64,000 nt of DNA, taken from contig CAKPFG010000002.1 in assembly GCA_934153675.1 (NCBI GenBank), positions 112,002 to 176,001 on the forward strand, written 5' to 3'. The notes beneath the pieces were generated by a model. That model worked only from the letters and a program-made list of their open reading frames with translations. It ran no database searches and was not told the DNA's origin. The position numbers were made by a program, and so were the translations under genes. Below are positions 19,273 to 28,071 of the stretch, in pieces. The stretch's first letter is position 1. Every line of letters begins with the position of its first letter. This DNA is from an uncultured Bacilli bacterium. GTDB taxonomy: Bacteria; Bacillota_I; Bacilli_A; RF39; UBA660.

Positions 19273-19446
19273 ATGACAACAGAAGAAATTTGTGGAAAGT
19301 TAATGACTCTTTTATTAGTTGCTGTAACTTTCTGTATATTAGGTAGTTTTGTTGTTAGTTTGGATGTAGTAGATTTTATATATTTAATAGTGTTATATAC
19401 ATATATATATTTGTGTTATAGTACTCAAAAATCACACAAAAAATAA
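19273..19446 (+). CDS. Small membrane protein, 57 residues, unknown
   Basis: ATG 19273 follows AAGGAG at 19261-19266 and the frame is open to TAA at 19444-19446. The protein begins MTTEEICGKLMTLLL and contains two hydrophobic segments (about residues 10-29 and 33-48), with a basic QKSHKK end, so it should span the membrane twice with both ends inside. It has its own terminator and is insulated from metG by another. I do not recognise the family. The clear ribosome binding site and insulated unit favour a real gene. Confidence 0.6.
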   Translation: MTTEEICGKLMTLLLVAVTFCILGSFVVSLDVVDFIYLIVLYTYIYLCYSTQKSHKK

Positions 19447-19473
19447 ATTATACTCTTTTTGTATAATTTTTTT
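19445..19473 (+). terminator. Terminator after the small membrane protein
   Basis: Stem AAATTATAC / GTATAATTT with a seven-base loop, followed by a T run; it starts within the stop codon. Confidence 0.7.
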
Positions 19474-19484
19474 ATGGAGGAATT

Positions 19485-20219
19485 ATGATAGATACGCATT
19501 GTCATTTAGATAATTTAGAAAACATAGATGAAATAGTAAATACATTTGATGGAATAATTATTACTAGTGGATATGATGATAAATCTAATTTAAAGGTATT
19601 AGAACTTGTTAGTAAGTATAAAAATGTATATGGAACTTTGGGTATTCATCCTGAAGAAGCTTCTGATGAATATAATTTAAATATAATTGAATCAAATTTA
19701 TTAAATCCTAAAATAGTTGCTATCGGTGAAATAGGTCTTGATTATCATTATATTAAGGATAACAAGATTAAACAACAGCAACTATTTATGAAACAATTAG
19801 ATTTAGCTACAAAATATTCCCTTCCAGTGATTGTTCATAGTAGAGATTCTATATCTGATACGTATAATATATTAAGTAAATATAAATTAAAAGGTTCTAT
19901 TCATTGTTTTTCATCAAGTATAGAAATGGCCCAATCTTTTATTAAATTAGGATATAAAATAGGGGTTGGTGGTGTTATAACTTTTAAAAATGCCAAAAAA
20001 TTAGTGAATGTAATAAATAAAATTGATATAAAAGATATTTTAATAGAAACAGATAGCCCTTATCTAAGTCCAGAACCATATAGAGGAAAAATTAATAAAC
20101 CTCATAACGTATATTATGTTTCTAAAAAAATATCTGAAATAAAAAATATTGAAATAAAAGATGTTATAAATATTACTAATCAAAATGCTAAAAATTTATT
20201 TAATATTCCAGTTATTTGA
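19485..20219 (+). CDS. tatD: TatD-family metal-dependent DNase
   Basis: TIM-barrel hydrolase of the amidohydrolase superfamily, with 3'-5' exonuclease activity in characterised members. Metal ligands are visible: DTHCHLD at residues 3-9, GEIGLDYHY near 84-92, VHSRD near 128, HCFS near 150 and ETDSPYL near 195. Length 244 is normal. GGAGG precedes ATG 19485. In Bacillus (yabD) it also lies just after metG. Confidence 0.93.
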   Translation: MIDTHCHLDNLENIDEIVNTFDGIIITSGYDDKSNLKVLELVSKYKNVYGTLGIHPEEASDEYNLNIIESNLLNPKIVAIGEIGLDYHYIKDNKIKQQQLFMKQLDLATKYSLPVIVHSRDSISDTYNILSKYKLKGSIHCFSSSIEMAQSFIKLGYKIGVGGVITFKNAKKLVNVINKIDIKDILIETDSPYLSPEPYRGKINKPHNVYYVSKKISEIKNIEIKDVINITNQNAKNLFNIPVI

Positions 20220-20277
20220 CGAGATATTAAAAATATGTTACAATTGCAATGTCATGTGAATGACTTTGAGGTGAAAA

Positions 20278-20919
20278 ATGAACATAAAAAAGATGTCGTT
20301 ATTAGTGTCATCAGGTTTAGTCTTTTTTTTAATTGTGGGCGTTATTATAAATACTATATCATTAAATAAAAAAAGATTAGCTGAAAAGGTAATAACTACT
20401 ATAAAACATCAGATAAGCCCTGATAGTATGGTATCTTCTTATAACTATATTGAAATAAAAAAAGAAGTAATAGAAAATAAAAAAAATACTATTAAAGTTG
20501 AAGATGATGTAGATACTAATAATGGAGATGATAATGTCTTATATGTTGGTAAAATGACTGGATATGGAGCAGATTGTAAGGGATGTAGTGGTTTGGGTAG
20601 TTTATCGTGCAAAACGTTAGATGGTAGTAAACATTCCCTTAGCGTAGATGGAGAGTATTATTATGATAATACTTATGGCAATGTCAGAATAGTAGCAGCA
20701 GATTTAGGAAAATTTCCCTGTGGAACAATAGTTAAAATTGATCATTCTAACTTAGGTTCTTTTTATGCTGTTGTTTTAGATACTGGTAGTAGTGTTCAAA
20801 ATGCATGGCAAAATGGTCTTGTTTGGATGGATTTAGCTTTTAAAACAGAACAAGATCCAAATATTTATTCATCTACAAGCAATAGTACTACTTATACTGT
20901 ACAAAGATGGGGATGGTAG
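20278..20919 (+). CDS. 3D-domain cell-wall protein (YabE-like, without G5)
   Basis: Membrane-anchored or secreted protein with one N-terminal hydrophobic segment (about residues 6-26), a charged linker, then a 3D domain (double-psi beta barrel) from about residue 93. The three aspartates that name the domain appear in RIVAADLG, AVVLDTGS and WMDLAF. This domain occurs in spore germination and resuscitation lytic transglycosylases such as YabE and YocH. Four cysteines lie in CKGCSGLGSLSC and FPC. Position between tatD and rsmA matches yabE of Bacillus, but the G5/DUF348 repeats and the rnmV gene are missing. Confidence 0.85.
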   Translation: MNIKKMSLLVSSGLVFFLIVGVIINTISLNKKRLAEKVITTIKHQISPDSMVSSYNYIEIKKEVIENKKNTIKVEDDVDTNNGDDNVLYVGKMTGYGADCKGCSGLGSLSCKTLDGSKHSLSVDGEYYYDNTYGNVRIVAADLGKFPCGTIVKIDHSNLGSFYAVVLDTGSSVQNAWQNGLVWMDLAFKTEQDPNIYSSTSNSTTYTVQRWGW

Positions 20920-20943
20920 ACCCCTTTTTTAATGGGAGGATTT

Positions 20944-21789
20944 ATGAAATATTCACAAAAAGACATGTTAAATATACTTAATACATATAATTTTAAATTT
21001 AAGAAAAAATATGGACAAAACTTTATTATTGATGTTAATATTATTAATAATATTGTGAATAAATCAGAAATAGATAATTCTACTTTAGTAATAGAAATTG
21101 GTCCTGGAGCGGGATCACTAACATATAAATTAGTAAATAAAGCCAAATTTGTTTTGTGTTATGAAATAGATAAAAGTGTAGATAAAATATTAAAAAGTAA
21201 TCTTTCTTCTTATAATAATTATAAGATAATTTATGATGACTTTTTGAAAAGAAATATTCAAGATGATATAAAAAATTACAAATACGATAAATTATATGTT
21301 GTTGCTAATTTACCATATTATATAACAACACCAATAATAACTAAAATTGTAGAAAATAAAATTGATGTAAATAAAATGATTATTATGGTACAAAAAGAAG
21401 TTGGAGAAAGATTTAAAGCAACAAGTGGTAAAGATTACAATTCATTATCTATATATTTAAATTATTATTTTAATATATCTAAAATAATGGATGTAAGTAG
21501 GAATGTGTTTATGCCTAAACCAAATGTTGACAGTATAGTTATTAGTTTGGAAAAAAAAGCAGTTAAATTGAATGTAAAGGATGAGAAATTATTTTTCAAA
21601 TTAGTTCGTGATAGTTTCAGACAAAAAAGGAAAATGTTAAAAAATAATTTAAAAATGTACAATTTAGAAGTTATAAACAAAGTTTTGCACAAAAATGGGT
21701 ATAATTTGAATAATAGAGCAGAGCAAATTCCTGCAAATATTTTTGTTGAAATAGCAAATGAACTATATAATTCACAAAAATGTGCATAA
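20944..21789 (+). CDS. rsmA: 16S rRNA A1518/A1519 N6-dimethyltransferase
   Basis: KsgA/Dim1 enzyme that dimethylates two adjacent adenines at the 3' end of 16S rRNA. SAM motif IEIGPGAGSLTYKL and catalytic NLPYYITTPI are visible, with the PKPNVDSIV region and the C-terminal helical domain following. I choose ATG 20944 (MKYSQKDM) because GGGAGGA at 20934-20940 is well spaced; an in-frame ATG at 20932 lies before that site. This gives 281 residues, near the normal length. Confidence 0.95.
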   Translation: MKYSQKDMLNILNTYNFKFKKKYGQNFIIDVNIINNIVNKSEIDNSTLVIEIGPGAGSLTYKLVNKAKFVLCYEIDKSVDKILKSNLSSYNNYKIIYDDFLKRNIQDDIKNYKYDKLYVVANLPYYITTPIITKIVENKIDVNKMIIMVQKEVGERFKATSGKDYNSLSIYLNYYFNISKIMDVSRNVFMPKPNVDSIVISLEKKAVKLNVKDEKLFFKLVRDSFRQKRKMLKNNLKMYNLEVINKVLHKNGYNLNNRAEQIPANIFVEIANELYNSQKCA

Positions 21790-21838
21790 CTGTGTATAAA
21801 ACTTTAAAATAGGTACAATATTAAGTAGGAGGAATTCT

Positions 21839-22363
21839 ATGAAATATGTACCTTATTTTATTATAGTAATAATTTTATATGTGGTAATAGGCCAAATGTT
21901 TTCTAATAATTTTAAAATTCCAGAAGAATCAATAAGAGTTAGAGTAATTGCTAATAGTAATTCAGAATATGACCAAAATATAAAAATGAAGGTTAAAGAT
22001 ATAGTTTCGAATGATATGAGCAAATTATTAAAGAATACTAAAAATATAACTGATGCTAGAAATATAATAAATAATAATATTAATTATTTAGATAATGATA
22101 TATATAAGTATTTATCGAGGATAGATTATAGCTTGGATTATAAAATAAATTTTGGTTATAATTATTTTCCTAAAAAGGTGTATAAAGGTATTGAATATAA
22201 TGAAGGTATGTATGAATCATTAGTAGTAACATTGGGTGAAGGCAAAGGTAATAATTGGTGGTGTGTATTATTTCCACCGGTATGTATGATAGAAGCAGAA
22301 GAAAGCACGGACTTAGAATATACAACATTAGTTAAGGAAATGATTAATAAATATTTTAAATAA
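21839..22363 (+). CDS. spoIIR: Stage II sporulation protein R
   Basis: Forespore-made signal protein that triggers SpoIIGA cleavage of pro-sigma-E in the mother cell. The family core is clear: RVRVIANSNSEYDQNIKMKV after an N-terminal membrane segment, and the C-terminal GEGKGNNWWCVLFPPVC signature. At 174 residues it is somewhat shorter than Bacillus SpoIIR (224). AGGAGG precedes ATG 21839. A possible forespore promoter lies upstream but does not match a consensus well. Confidence 0.93.
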   Translation: MKYVPYFIIVIILYVVIGQMFSNNFKIPEESIRVRVIANSNSEYDQNIKMKVKDIVSNDMSKLLKNTKNITDARNIINNNINYLDNDIYKYLSRIDYSLDYKINFGYNYFPKKVYKGIEYNEGMYESLVVTLGEGKGNNWWCVLFPPVCMIEAEESTDLEYTTLVKEMINKYFK

Positions 22364-22391
22364 AAATTCATAACATTAAGTAGGTGATAAT

Positions 22392-22922
22392 ATGAGTTTT
22401 TTTATATTAATAACGATTGCAATAAGTCTTAGTATGGATGCTTTTAGTCTATCACTTGCTTATGGTACTTTGGATATAGAAAAAAAAGACATATTTCTAC
22501 TTTCTATAATAGTTGGTATATATCATTTTATTATGCCTAATTTAGGGTTTATATTAGGTAAAAATATATTAAGATATATTCCTGTTACAAGTGATTTTAT
22601 TGTTTTTATTATTTTAATAGTAATAGGTATAGAAATGATTATCGATACTATAAAAAAAGAAAGTAATTTAACAAAAATGCCTTTATATCAAATGCTCATA
22701 TTTGGTTTTATGGTAAGTATAGATAGTTTTTCTATTGGTTTAGGATTAGAGAGTCTATGTAAAAATATTATTGTATCATCAATAATTTTTTCTATTACTA
22801 GTTTATTATTTACAATGTTAGGCCTTTTCGTAGGTAAAAAAATTAATCAATTATTTGGTAAAATATCTACTTTAATAGGTGGCAGTATATTAATTTTAAT
22901 AGCTTTTATATATATTATTTAA
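22392..22922 (+). CDS. ytaF: MntP/YtaF-family membrane protein
   Basis: Six predicted membrane helices in 176 residues, with the duplicated acidic motif of the MntP superfamily (SLSMDAFSLSLAYG in helix 1 and SIDSFSIGLGL in helix 4). Members are Mn2+ exporters (MntP) or the sporulation membrane protein YtaF. Placement 28 bases after spoIIR favours the sporulation-linked YtaF type, but this is inference. AGGTGAT precedes ATG 22392. Confidence 0.75.
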   Translation: MSFFILITIAISLSMDAFSLSLAYGTLDIEKKDIFLLSIIVGIYHFIMPNLGFILGKNILRYIPVTSDFIVFIILIVIGIEMIIDTIKKESNLTKMPLYQMLIFGFMVSIDSFSIGLGLESLCKNIIVSSIIFSITSLLFTMLGLFVGKKINQLFGKISTLIGGSILILIAFIYII

Positions 22923-22999
22923 TTAAATTTAATGTCAAAATTTGTAAACAATAATATGAAAATAGATTAAGCTTTTTTCAGTAGTAGAAGAAGAATATA

Positions 23000-23215
23000 A
23001 AGTAGGAAATATGAAAAATATAAATGAAGTAACATATAATGGCATTAATTTTTACGTTATAGAAAATAGTGATGAGAATAGTATTTTGTAACACTGTTAA
23101 AAAAAGACCATTCACAGTAGATGAAATAAATATGAAGAAACATGACTATTGTTAATATGTATATAGAAGATTCAGTAAGGCTAGCATATAATGAAAATAA
23201 CACAGTTAGATAAAA
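23000..23215 (+). pseudogene. Decayed fragment related to the pilin-like protein
   Basis: The DNA around 23025-23150 closely copies 35205-35330 of the pilin-like gene. Both carry ACATATAATGGNATTAATTT followed by a near-identical stretch encoding a V-I-E-N-S-D-E-N-S string, and then a TGTAACACT...AAAAA...CCATT...ACAGTA...GAAATAAAT stretch. Here the copy has a frameshift and stops after SDENS, and continues in another frame to NMYIEDSVRLAYNENN-, which resembles VNVYSDYKGTAYDDNGY. It lacks the N-terminal pilin helix and the GC-rich 3' end. The rest of the 526-base gap (22923-23448) shows nothing else except an extended -10 promoter for fba. Confidence 0.75.
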
Positions 23216-23448
23216 AATTGGTATATATAGATTCCAATTTTTTAGTTATAGTTAATGTTATATATATAAGTTATAAATATTTAATATCTTGTTGAATTCT
23301 AAGTAAAGTGCACAATTAAGTGTGAAGTAATAAAAATTATGTATTTTCAATAAAAATCTACAATATTTAATATCTTTGTAATATCTTATTTAAAAATGTT
23401 TCAAACCTAATAAAAAAATGTTATAATGCTTATGAGGAGATAGTAATT

Positions 23449-24297
23449 ATGTTAGTAAATATGAAAAAAATGTTAGTGGATGCTAAAAATGGGAAGTATG
23501 CAATACCACATATTAATATAAATAATTTAGAATGGACAAGATATGTGCTTGAGGAATCACAAAAATTAGAAACTCCTATAATACTTGGAGTTAGCGAGGG
23601 TGCCATGAAGTATATGGGTGGATTTAAAACTGTAAAAGATATGGTGGTTGATTTAATGGAATATTTAAATATCACAGTTCCAGTTGCACTTCATTTAGAT
23701 CATGGTAGTAGCTTTGAAATTTGTAAAGAAGCTATAGATTGTGGTTTTACTTCTGTTATGATTGATGCTTCAAAGTATGGATTAGAAGATAATATTCGCA
23801 TAACTAAAGAAGTTGTTCTTTATGCTAAACAACGAAATGTTACAGTAGAAGCTGAAATCGGTAGAGTTGGTGGTCAGGAAGATGAAGTCAATGATGGTAT
23901 AGTTTATGCTGATGTTTTTGAAAGTGTAAAATTTACTAAAGAAACGGGAATTGATTTTTTAGCCCCTGCTTTAGGAAGCGTTCATGGATTATATAAAGGA
24001 AAACCAAAATTAGATTTTTCTCGCATGAGTGAAATTAGTGAATTAACCTCTTTACCTTTGGTTTTACATGGCGGTAGTGGTATATATGATGAACAAATAA
24101 AAAAAGCTATAAATTGCGGAATAACTAAGATAAATTTTAATACTGAATTACAAATAGCTTGGAGTAATGCTTTGAGAGAAAAGATAAAAATTAGTGATGC
24201 TTATGATCCAAGAAAGATTATTAAATTTGGTGAAGAAGCCTTGAAGGAATGTTTAAAAAATAAATGTGCATTACTTGGAAGTATTAAAAAAGCATAA
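23449..24297 (+). CDS. fba: Class II fructose-bisphosphate aldolase
   Basis: Zinc-dependent aldolase splitting fructose-1,6-bisphosphate in glycolysis. Visible motifs are AIPHININNLEW, HLDHGSSFE near residue 81-89 (Asp83 catalytic, His84 zinc), VEAEIGRVGGQEDE, GSVHGLYKG and VLHGGSG, then INFNTELQ. Length 282 is typical of the Bacillus FbaA type. GAGGAG is nine bases before ATG 23449. An extended -10 TGT-TATAAT (TATAAT at 23422-23427) should start its transcript. Confidence 0.94.
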   Translation: MLVNMKKMLVDAKNGKYAIPHININNLEWTRYVLEESQKLETPIILGVSEGAMKYMGGFKTVKDMVVDLMEYLNITVPVALHLDHGSSFEICKEAIDCGFTSVMIDASKYGLEDNIRITKEVVLYAKQRNVTVEAEIGRVGGQEDEVNDGIVYADVFESVKFTKETGIDFLAPALGSVHGLYKGKPKLDFSRMSEISELTSLPLVLHGGSGIYDEQIKKAINCGITKINFNTELQIAWSNALREKIKISDAYDPRKIIKFGEEALKECLKNKCALLGSIKKA

Positions 24298-24344
24298 CAC
24301 GTTATTGGGCATTTAACATAAAATATATTAGTGTTGGAGGTAAT

Positions 24345-25601
24345 ATGAAACAAATAAGAATAACTGGTGGAAATAAATTGTCTGGTACAATAAAAATAAG
24401 TGGTGCTAAAAATAGTGCAGTTGCACTTATACCAGCTGCTATTTTATGTGATGATAAAGCAACTATATTTAATGTTCCAAATATATCTGATATAGATGCT
24501 TTAAACGAAATTTTAGAATATCTTGGAGCTTCTGTTAAAAGAGATGGGGAAACTATGATAATAGATTCATCAACAATTGTTAATAAAGCAATTCCAAAGG
24601 GAATATCTAAAAAGTTAAGAGCTTCTTATTATTTTATGTCTTCATTACTTGGTAAATATAAAAAGGTTGAAATGTATTTTCCAGGTGGTTGTTCAATTGG
24701 AGCACGTCCAATAGATCAAACATTAAAGGGTTTTCGTGCTCTTGGAGCTGAAGTTATAGAAGATGGTGATAAATATACAATATATGCATCAGAACTTCAT
24801 GGGGGATATGTTTATTTAGATGTACCAAGTGTTGGAGCTACTATTAATACAATTTTGGTAGCAGCTAAGGCCAACGGAACAACTATTATAGAAAATGCTG
24901 CAAAAGAGCCTGAAATTGTCAATGTTGCTACTTTTTTAAATAATATGGGGGCTAAGATAACTGGTGCTGGTACTAGTCAAATTAAAATAGTGGGTGTTGA
25001 AAGATTACATAGTTGTATGCATGAGGTAATTCCAGATAGAATAGAAGCTGGAACATATATAATTGCAGGTGCTTTAATGGGAGAAAATTTAAAAATAAGT
25101 AATCTTATTTTAGATCATGTTGAGTCTTTAACATCTAAATTAATTGAAATAGGTGCAGAGATAGAAGAAGGTAATGATTATTTAATTATTTCTAGGGGGA
25201 ATAATTATAAAAATACTAAAGTAAAAACTTTGGGATATCCTGGGTTTCCAACTGATTTACAGCAACCTATTACAACGTTATTAACACAGTGTAATGGGCT
25301 TAGTGAAGTTGAAGAAACTGTATATGAAAGAAGATTTCAAAATATTGAATTTTTGAATAAAATGGGTGCAGATATAAGAATATCTGATGATAAAGCATTT
25401 ATAAATGGACCTAGTAATTTAAAAGGAAAAGAAGTTACTGCTACCGATTTAAGAGCTGGGGCTTGTTTAGTATTAGCTGGTCTTGTTGCTGATGGTGTAA
25501 CTAGTATAGATAACGTTGAACATATTTTAAGAGGTTATGAAAATATAATTGAAAAATTAACAAATGTTGGGGCTAAAATTGAATTAGTTGACATACAATA
25601 G
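24345..25601 (+). CDS. murA: UDP-N-acetylglucosamine 1-carboxyvinyltransferase
   Basis: First committed enzyme of peptidoglycan synthesis, transferring enolpyruvate from PEP to UDP-GlcNAc. ISGAKNSAVALIPA near the N-terminus binds UDP-GlcNAc. The catalytic, fosfomycin-target cysteine is Cys116 in PGGCSIGARPID. TDLQQP and RAGACLVLAGLVADG are typical of the C-terminal half. Length 418 is normal. Located after fba, as murAB is in Bacillus. Confidence 0.95.
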   Translation: MKQIRITGGNKLSGTIKISGAKNSAVALIPAAILCDDKATIFNVPNISDIDALNEILEYLGASVKRDGETMIIDSSTIVNKAIPKGISKKLRASYYFMSSLLGKYKKVEMYFPGGCSIGARPIDQTLKGFRALGAEVIEDGDKYTIYASELHGGYVYLDVPSVGATINTILVAAKANGTTIIENAAKEPEIVNVATFLNNMGAKITGAGTSQIKIVGVERLHSCMHEVIPDRIEAGTYIIAGALMGENLKISNLILDHVESLTSKLIEIGAEIEEGNDYLIISRGNNYKNTKVKTLGYPGFPTDLQQPITTLLTQCNGLSEVEETVYERRFQNIEFLNKMGADIRISDDKAFINGPSNLKGKEVTATDLRAGACLVLAGLVADGVTSIDNVEHILRGYENIIEKLTNVGAKIELVDIQ

Positions 25602-25635
25602 AAGTAGGTGTAAATCTACTTTTTTTGGTGATAAA

Positions 25636-26190
25636 ATGAAAAAAATAATCTTTACTTTAGTTTGTATATTGACAATAATTTTAATATATTTTATGAAAAA
25701 AGATGGAAAAATAATGATTTTTGAAATTTCTGATGTTAATATTTCTAGCAAAAAGGTAATAAATTTGTTAAATCGAAAACAAAAATTAAATGATTATATT
25801 AAATATATTAATAATAAAAATTATACATTAATTGAACTTTTAAATGATATAAATAATAATAAAAAAATAACAAATAAATATTATATAAATAGCTTATTTG
25901 TAAAAAGTAATTATATATTTTTAAATATTGGTAATAATGATATTAAGTATTATATTTCAAATGGAAAAAGTATGTATGACAATCTTGATAATTTTATTAT
26001 TGATTATGAAAATATATTAAGAAAAATAAAAGAAGTAAGTAAGGAACAAATAATTATTATTTTCGATTATGATTTGCAAGAAAAATATAATGATTATCTT
26101 TATAATAGGTTATCAAAATTTAAAAAAGAATATTCGGTTTTACTTTTTAGTAGAGAAGATTTATATAATTATCTAAAATATCTTTACTAA
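25636..26190 (+). CDS. Membrane-anchored protein, weakly SGNH-like
   Basis: Not recognised with certainty. I choose ATG 25636 (MKKIIFTL) because GGTGAT is at 25627-25632; an in-frame start at 25588 overlaps murA. The 184-residue protein has one N-terminal hydrophobic anchor (residues 3-16) and an Asn/Lys/Tyr-rich external domain. YIFLNIGNNDIKYY resembles block III (G-x-N-D) of SGNH/GDSL esterases, followed by a helix and an IIIIFDYDLQ strand, as in that fold. The nucleophile GDS block and the terminal DxxH block are not seen, so it may be a degenerate, non-catalytic relative. Confidence 0.5.
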   Translation: MKKIIFTLVCILTIILIYFMKKDGKIMIFEISDVNISSKKVINLLNRKQKLNDYIKYINNKNYTLIELLNDINNNKKITNKYYINSLFVKSNYIFLNIGNNDIKYYISNGKSMYDNLDNFIIDYENILRKIKEVSKEQIIIIFDYDLQEKYNDYLYNRLSKFKKEYSVLLFSREDLYNYLKYLY

Positions 26191-26229
26191 AGGTTATTTT
26201 TATTATAAAATATTACTAGAGGTGATAAT

Positions 26230-26871
26230 ATGGAAAAAGTTTTTCCTAAGATATTTTTATGGATGTTTTTGGGACTTTTGATAACGTTTGGTGTTGGTTA
26301 TTTTGTTTCATTGAATGAAAATGTGATGTATAATCTATTTTCAGGTTATAAATATATAGTTGTATGGATTGTGGAATTAGTTGTAGTTATAGTACTTAGT
26401 GCTAGAATAAATAAGCTTAGTGTGATGACAGCAAGAATTTTATTTATTATGTATTCATTACTTACAGGGCTTACTATTTCAACTATATTTGTTGTATATT
26501 CGATTGATTCAATTCTTTATGTATTTTTAATTACATCTATATTATTTTTAGTATTTGGTATAATTGGTTATTTTACTAAAATAGATTTATCAAAATTAGG
26601 AGTAATATTAATGATGATGTTATTTGGATCTTTAATTTGTATTATTATTAACATGTTTATAAATAATCAAACATTTGATTTAGTATTATCTATAATAATG
26701 GTAATTATATTTTTAGGATATATTGCTTACGACATTAACGTTATTAAAAGAAGATTATACGGAATAGATGATGAAGATAAATTAGCAATTTATGGTGCTT
26801 TACAACTTTATCTAGATTTTATTAATTTATTCTTAAGATTATTAGATTTATTTGGAAAAAATAATGATTGA
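26230..26871 (+). CDS. Bax inhibitor-1 family membrane protein
   Basis: Seven hydrophobic segments in 213 residues, with the BI-1/YccA pattern: INKLSVMTARILFIMYSLLTG after helix 2 and GYIAYDINVIKRRLYG near the end, whose acidic residue belongs to the pH-sensing pair in YetJ. C-terminal LYLDFINLFLRLLDLFG is the family tail. Bacterial members such as YetJ are pH-dependent Ca2+ leak channels; that role is inferred. AGGTGAT precedes ATG 26230. Confidence 0.88.
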   Translation: MEKVFPKIFLWMFLGLLITFGVGYFVSLNENVMYNLFSGYKYIVVWIVELVVVIVLSARINKLSVMTARILFIMYSLLTGLTISTIFVVYSIDSILYVFLITSILFLVFGIIGYFTKIDLSKLGVILMMMLFGSLICIIINMFINNQTFDLVLSIIMVIIFLGYIAYDINVIKRRLYGIDDEDKLAIYGALQLYLDFINLFLRLLDLFGKNND

Positions 26872-26893
26872 TGTTGCATTAATCTTTTTTTTT
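26866..26893 (+). terminator. Terminator after the Bax inhibitor-1 gene
   Basis: Stem GATTGATG / CATTAATC (one G-T pair) with a TTG loop, then a long T run; it overlaps the stop codon. A possible TTGCAT-17-TAAAAT promoter for rpmE overlaps it. Confidence 0.6.
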
Positions 26894-26922
26894 TGATAAA
26901 ATATGTAGGAACTTAAATTTCT

Positions 26923-26939
26923 ATGGCAATTATTGTCAT
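26923..26939 (+). promoter_or_regulatory. Leader hairpin before rpmE
   Basis: Stem ATGGCAA / TTGTCAT with one G-T pair and a TTA loop, placed just before the GGAAGGAG ribosome binding site. It is in the position expected for an L31 autoregulatory leader, but I cannot match a published consensus from memory. Confidence 0.35.
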
Positions 26940-26957
26940 GGCGGAAGGAGAGAAAAA

Positions 26958-27170
26958 ATGAAAAAGGGAATACATCCAAATTATATTGATACTAAAGTAA
27001 TTTGTGCTTGTGGTAATACGTTTACTGTAAAGTCAAATAAAGAAGAATTACATTTAGAAGTTTGTAATGAATGCCATCCTTTTTATAAAGGTGGGAAAGG
27101 TGTTTCAACTTCTAAGGCTGGACGTATTGAAAAATTTAATCGTAAATACGGTTTAAATAAAGAAGCATAA
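26958..27170 (+). CDS. rpmE: Ribosomal protein L31, zinc-binding type
   Basis: 70-residue L31 of the C+ (zinc) form: ICACGNTF and VCNECHPFYKGG carry the zinc cysteines, so this is the zinc-replete paralogue rather than the C- form (YtiA). GKGVSTSKAGRIEKFNRKYG is the usual tail. GGAAGGAG precedes ATG 26958. Confidence 0.95.
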   Translation: MKKGIHPNYIDTKVICACGNTFTVKSNKEELHLEVCNECHPFYKGGKGVSTSKAGRIEKFNRKYGLNKEA

Positions 27171-27187
27171 AAAATATGCTTTTTTTG
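27163..27187 (+). terminator. Terminator after rpmE
   Basis: Stem AAGCATA / TATGCTT spanning the stop codon, followed by a T run. Confidence 0.75.
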
Positions 27188-27230
27188 TATATTTTTTTAA
27201 ATTGATATAAATAATAATATTGGTGATATA

Positions 27231-27962
27231 ATGAATCTATTTAATGTTGATTTAAAGGAACTTTTTGATGTATTGATTAGAGCTTTATTATCATTAATTA
27301 CCCTTTTTTTAGTAACTAAAATGCTTGGAAAAAAACAAGTATCGCAATTGTCATTGTTTGATTATGTAATAGGAATTTCCATTGGTAATTTTGCTGCTGA
27401 AATGACTATTAATCTTGAATCACAAGAAATAAATGGTATTTTTGCAGTAGTGATTTTTGGATTTGTTGCATATTTAATTTCTATTTTAACAATGAAAAGT
27501 ATTAGAATGAGAAGATATTTTATAGGAACGCCTAGTATTATTATTAATAAAGGTAAATTTAATGAAAACAATTTAAGAAAATATAAAATGGATATTAATG
27601 ATGTTTTAGAGCAGTGTAGATTAAATGGATATTTTGATATTAGTCAAATCGAATATGCAATTTTAGAAGCTAGTGGTGAGCTTAGTATTTTGCCTAAAAC
27701 TGATTATAGACCAGTTAATTTAAATGATATGAAATTAAAAATTCCAAAGGAAGGATTGTGTGCTAATGTAATAATTGATGGTAAAATTATGTATGATAAT
27801 TTACAATTAATAAAAAAAGATAAGCAGTGGTTGTTACAACAATTAAAAATAAAAGGTTATACATCTTTTTCAAATATATTACTTTCTACTGTTGATATTA
27901 ATGAAAAAGTGATGATTTATAACAAAAGTATTAATGCCAAGGAACACGATTTTTTAGAGTAA
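27231..27962 (+). CDS. DUF421 (YetF/YrbG) membrane protein
   Basis: 243 residues with three N-terminal membrane helices, then a cytoplasmic domain. DYVIGISIGNFAAEM is the family's conserved helix 2-3 region, and the soluble part has the usual DDVLEQ-R-G and LEASGELSILP motifs (here NDVLEQCRLNGYFDISQIEYA and ILEASGELSIL). The molecular function of the family is not established; Bacillus YetF has been linked to spore outgrowth and stress. GGTGAT precedes ATG 27231. Confidence 0.85.
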   Translation: MNLFNVDLKELFDVLIRALLSLITLFLVTKMLGKKQVSQLSLFDYVIGISIGNFAAEMTINLESQEINGIFAVVIFGFVAYLISILTMKSIRMRRYFIGTPSIIINKGKFNENNLRKYKMDINDVLEQCRLNGYFDISQIEYAILEASGELSILPKTDYRPVNLNDMKLKIPKEGLCANVIIDGKIMYDNLQLIKKDKQWLLQQLKIKGYTSFSNILLSTVDINEKVMIYNKSINAKEHDFLE

Positions 27963-28017
27963 AATTTCATTTTACATAATTTAACATAGGTTTTTAATTT
28001 AAATTTTTAAAAATTTC

Positions 28018-28045
28018 TTTACATTTTTCTTTATTGTGATATAAT
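28018..28045 (+). promoter_or_regulatory. Sigma-A promoter for typA
   Basis: TTTACA at 28018-28023, 16-base spacer, and TGA-TATAAT with TATAAT at 28040-28045 (extended -10). Confidence 0.7.
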
Positions 28046-28071
28046 TGATGAGTGATTAGGAAGTGTTATAT

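Noticed and set aside
21791..21799. DnaA-box-like TGTGTATAA, also near 54450, as signs of an origin
   Set aside because: These are single copies with no cluster, no dnaA gene and no AT-rich unwinding region with repeats around them.
21800..21835. A forespore sigma-F promoter before spoIIR (GTATA ... GGTACAATA)
   Set aside because: Spacing and the -10 core deviate from the consensus I know, and AT-rich DNA gives such matches often.
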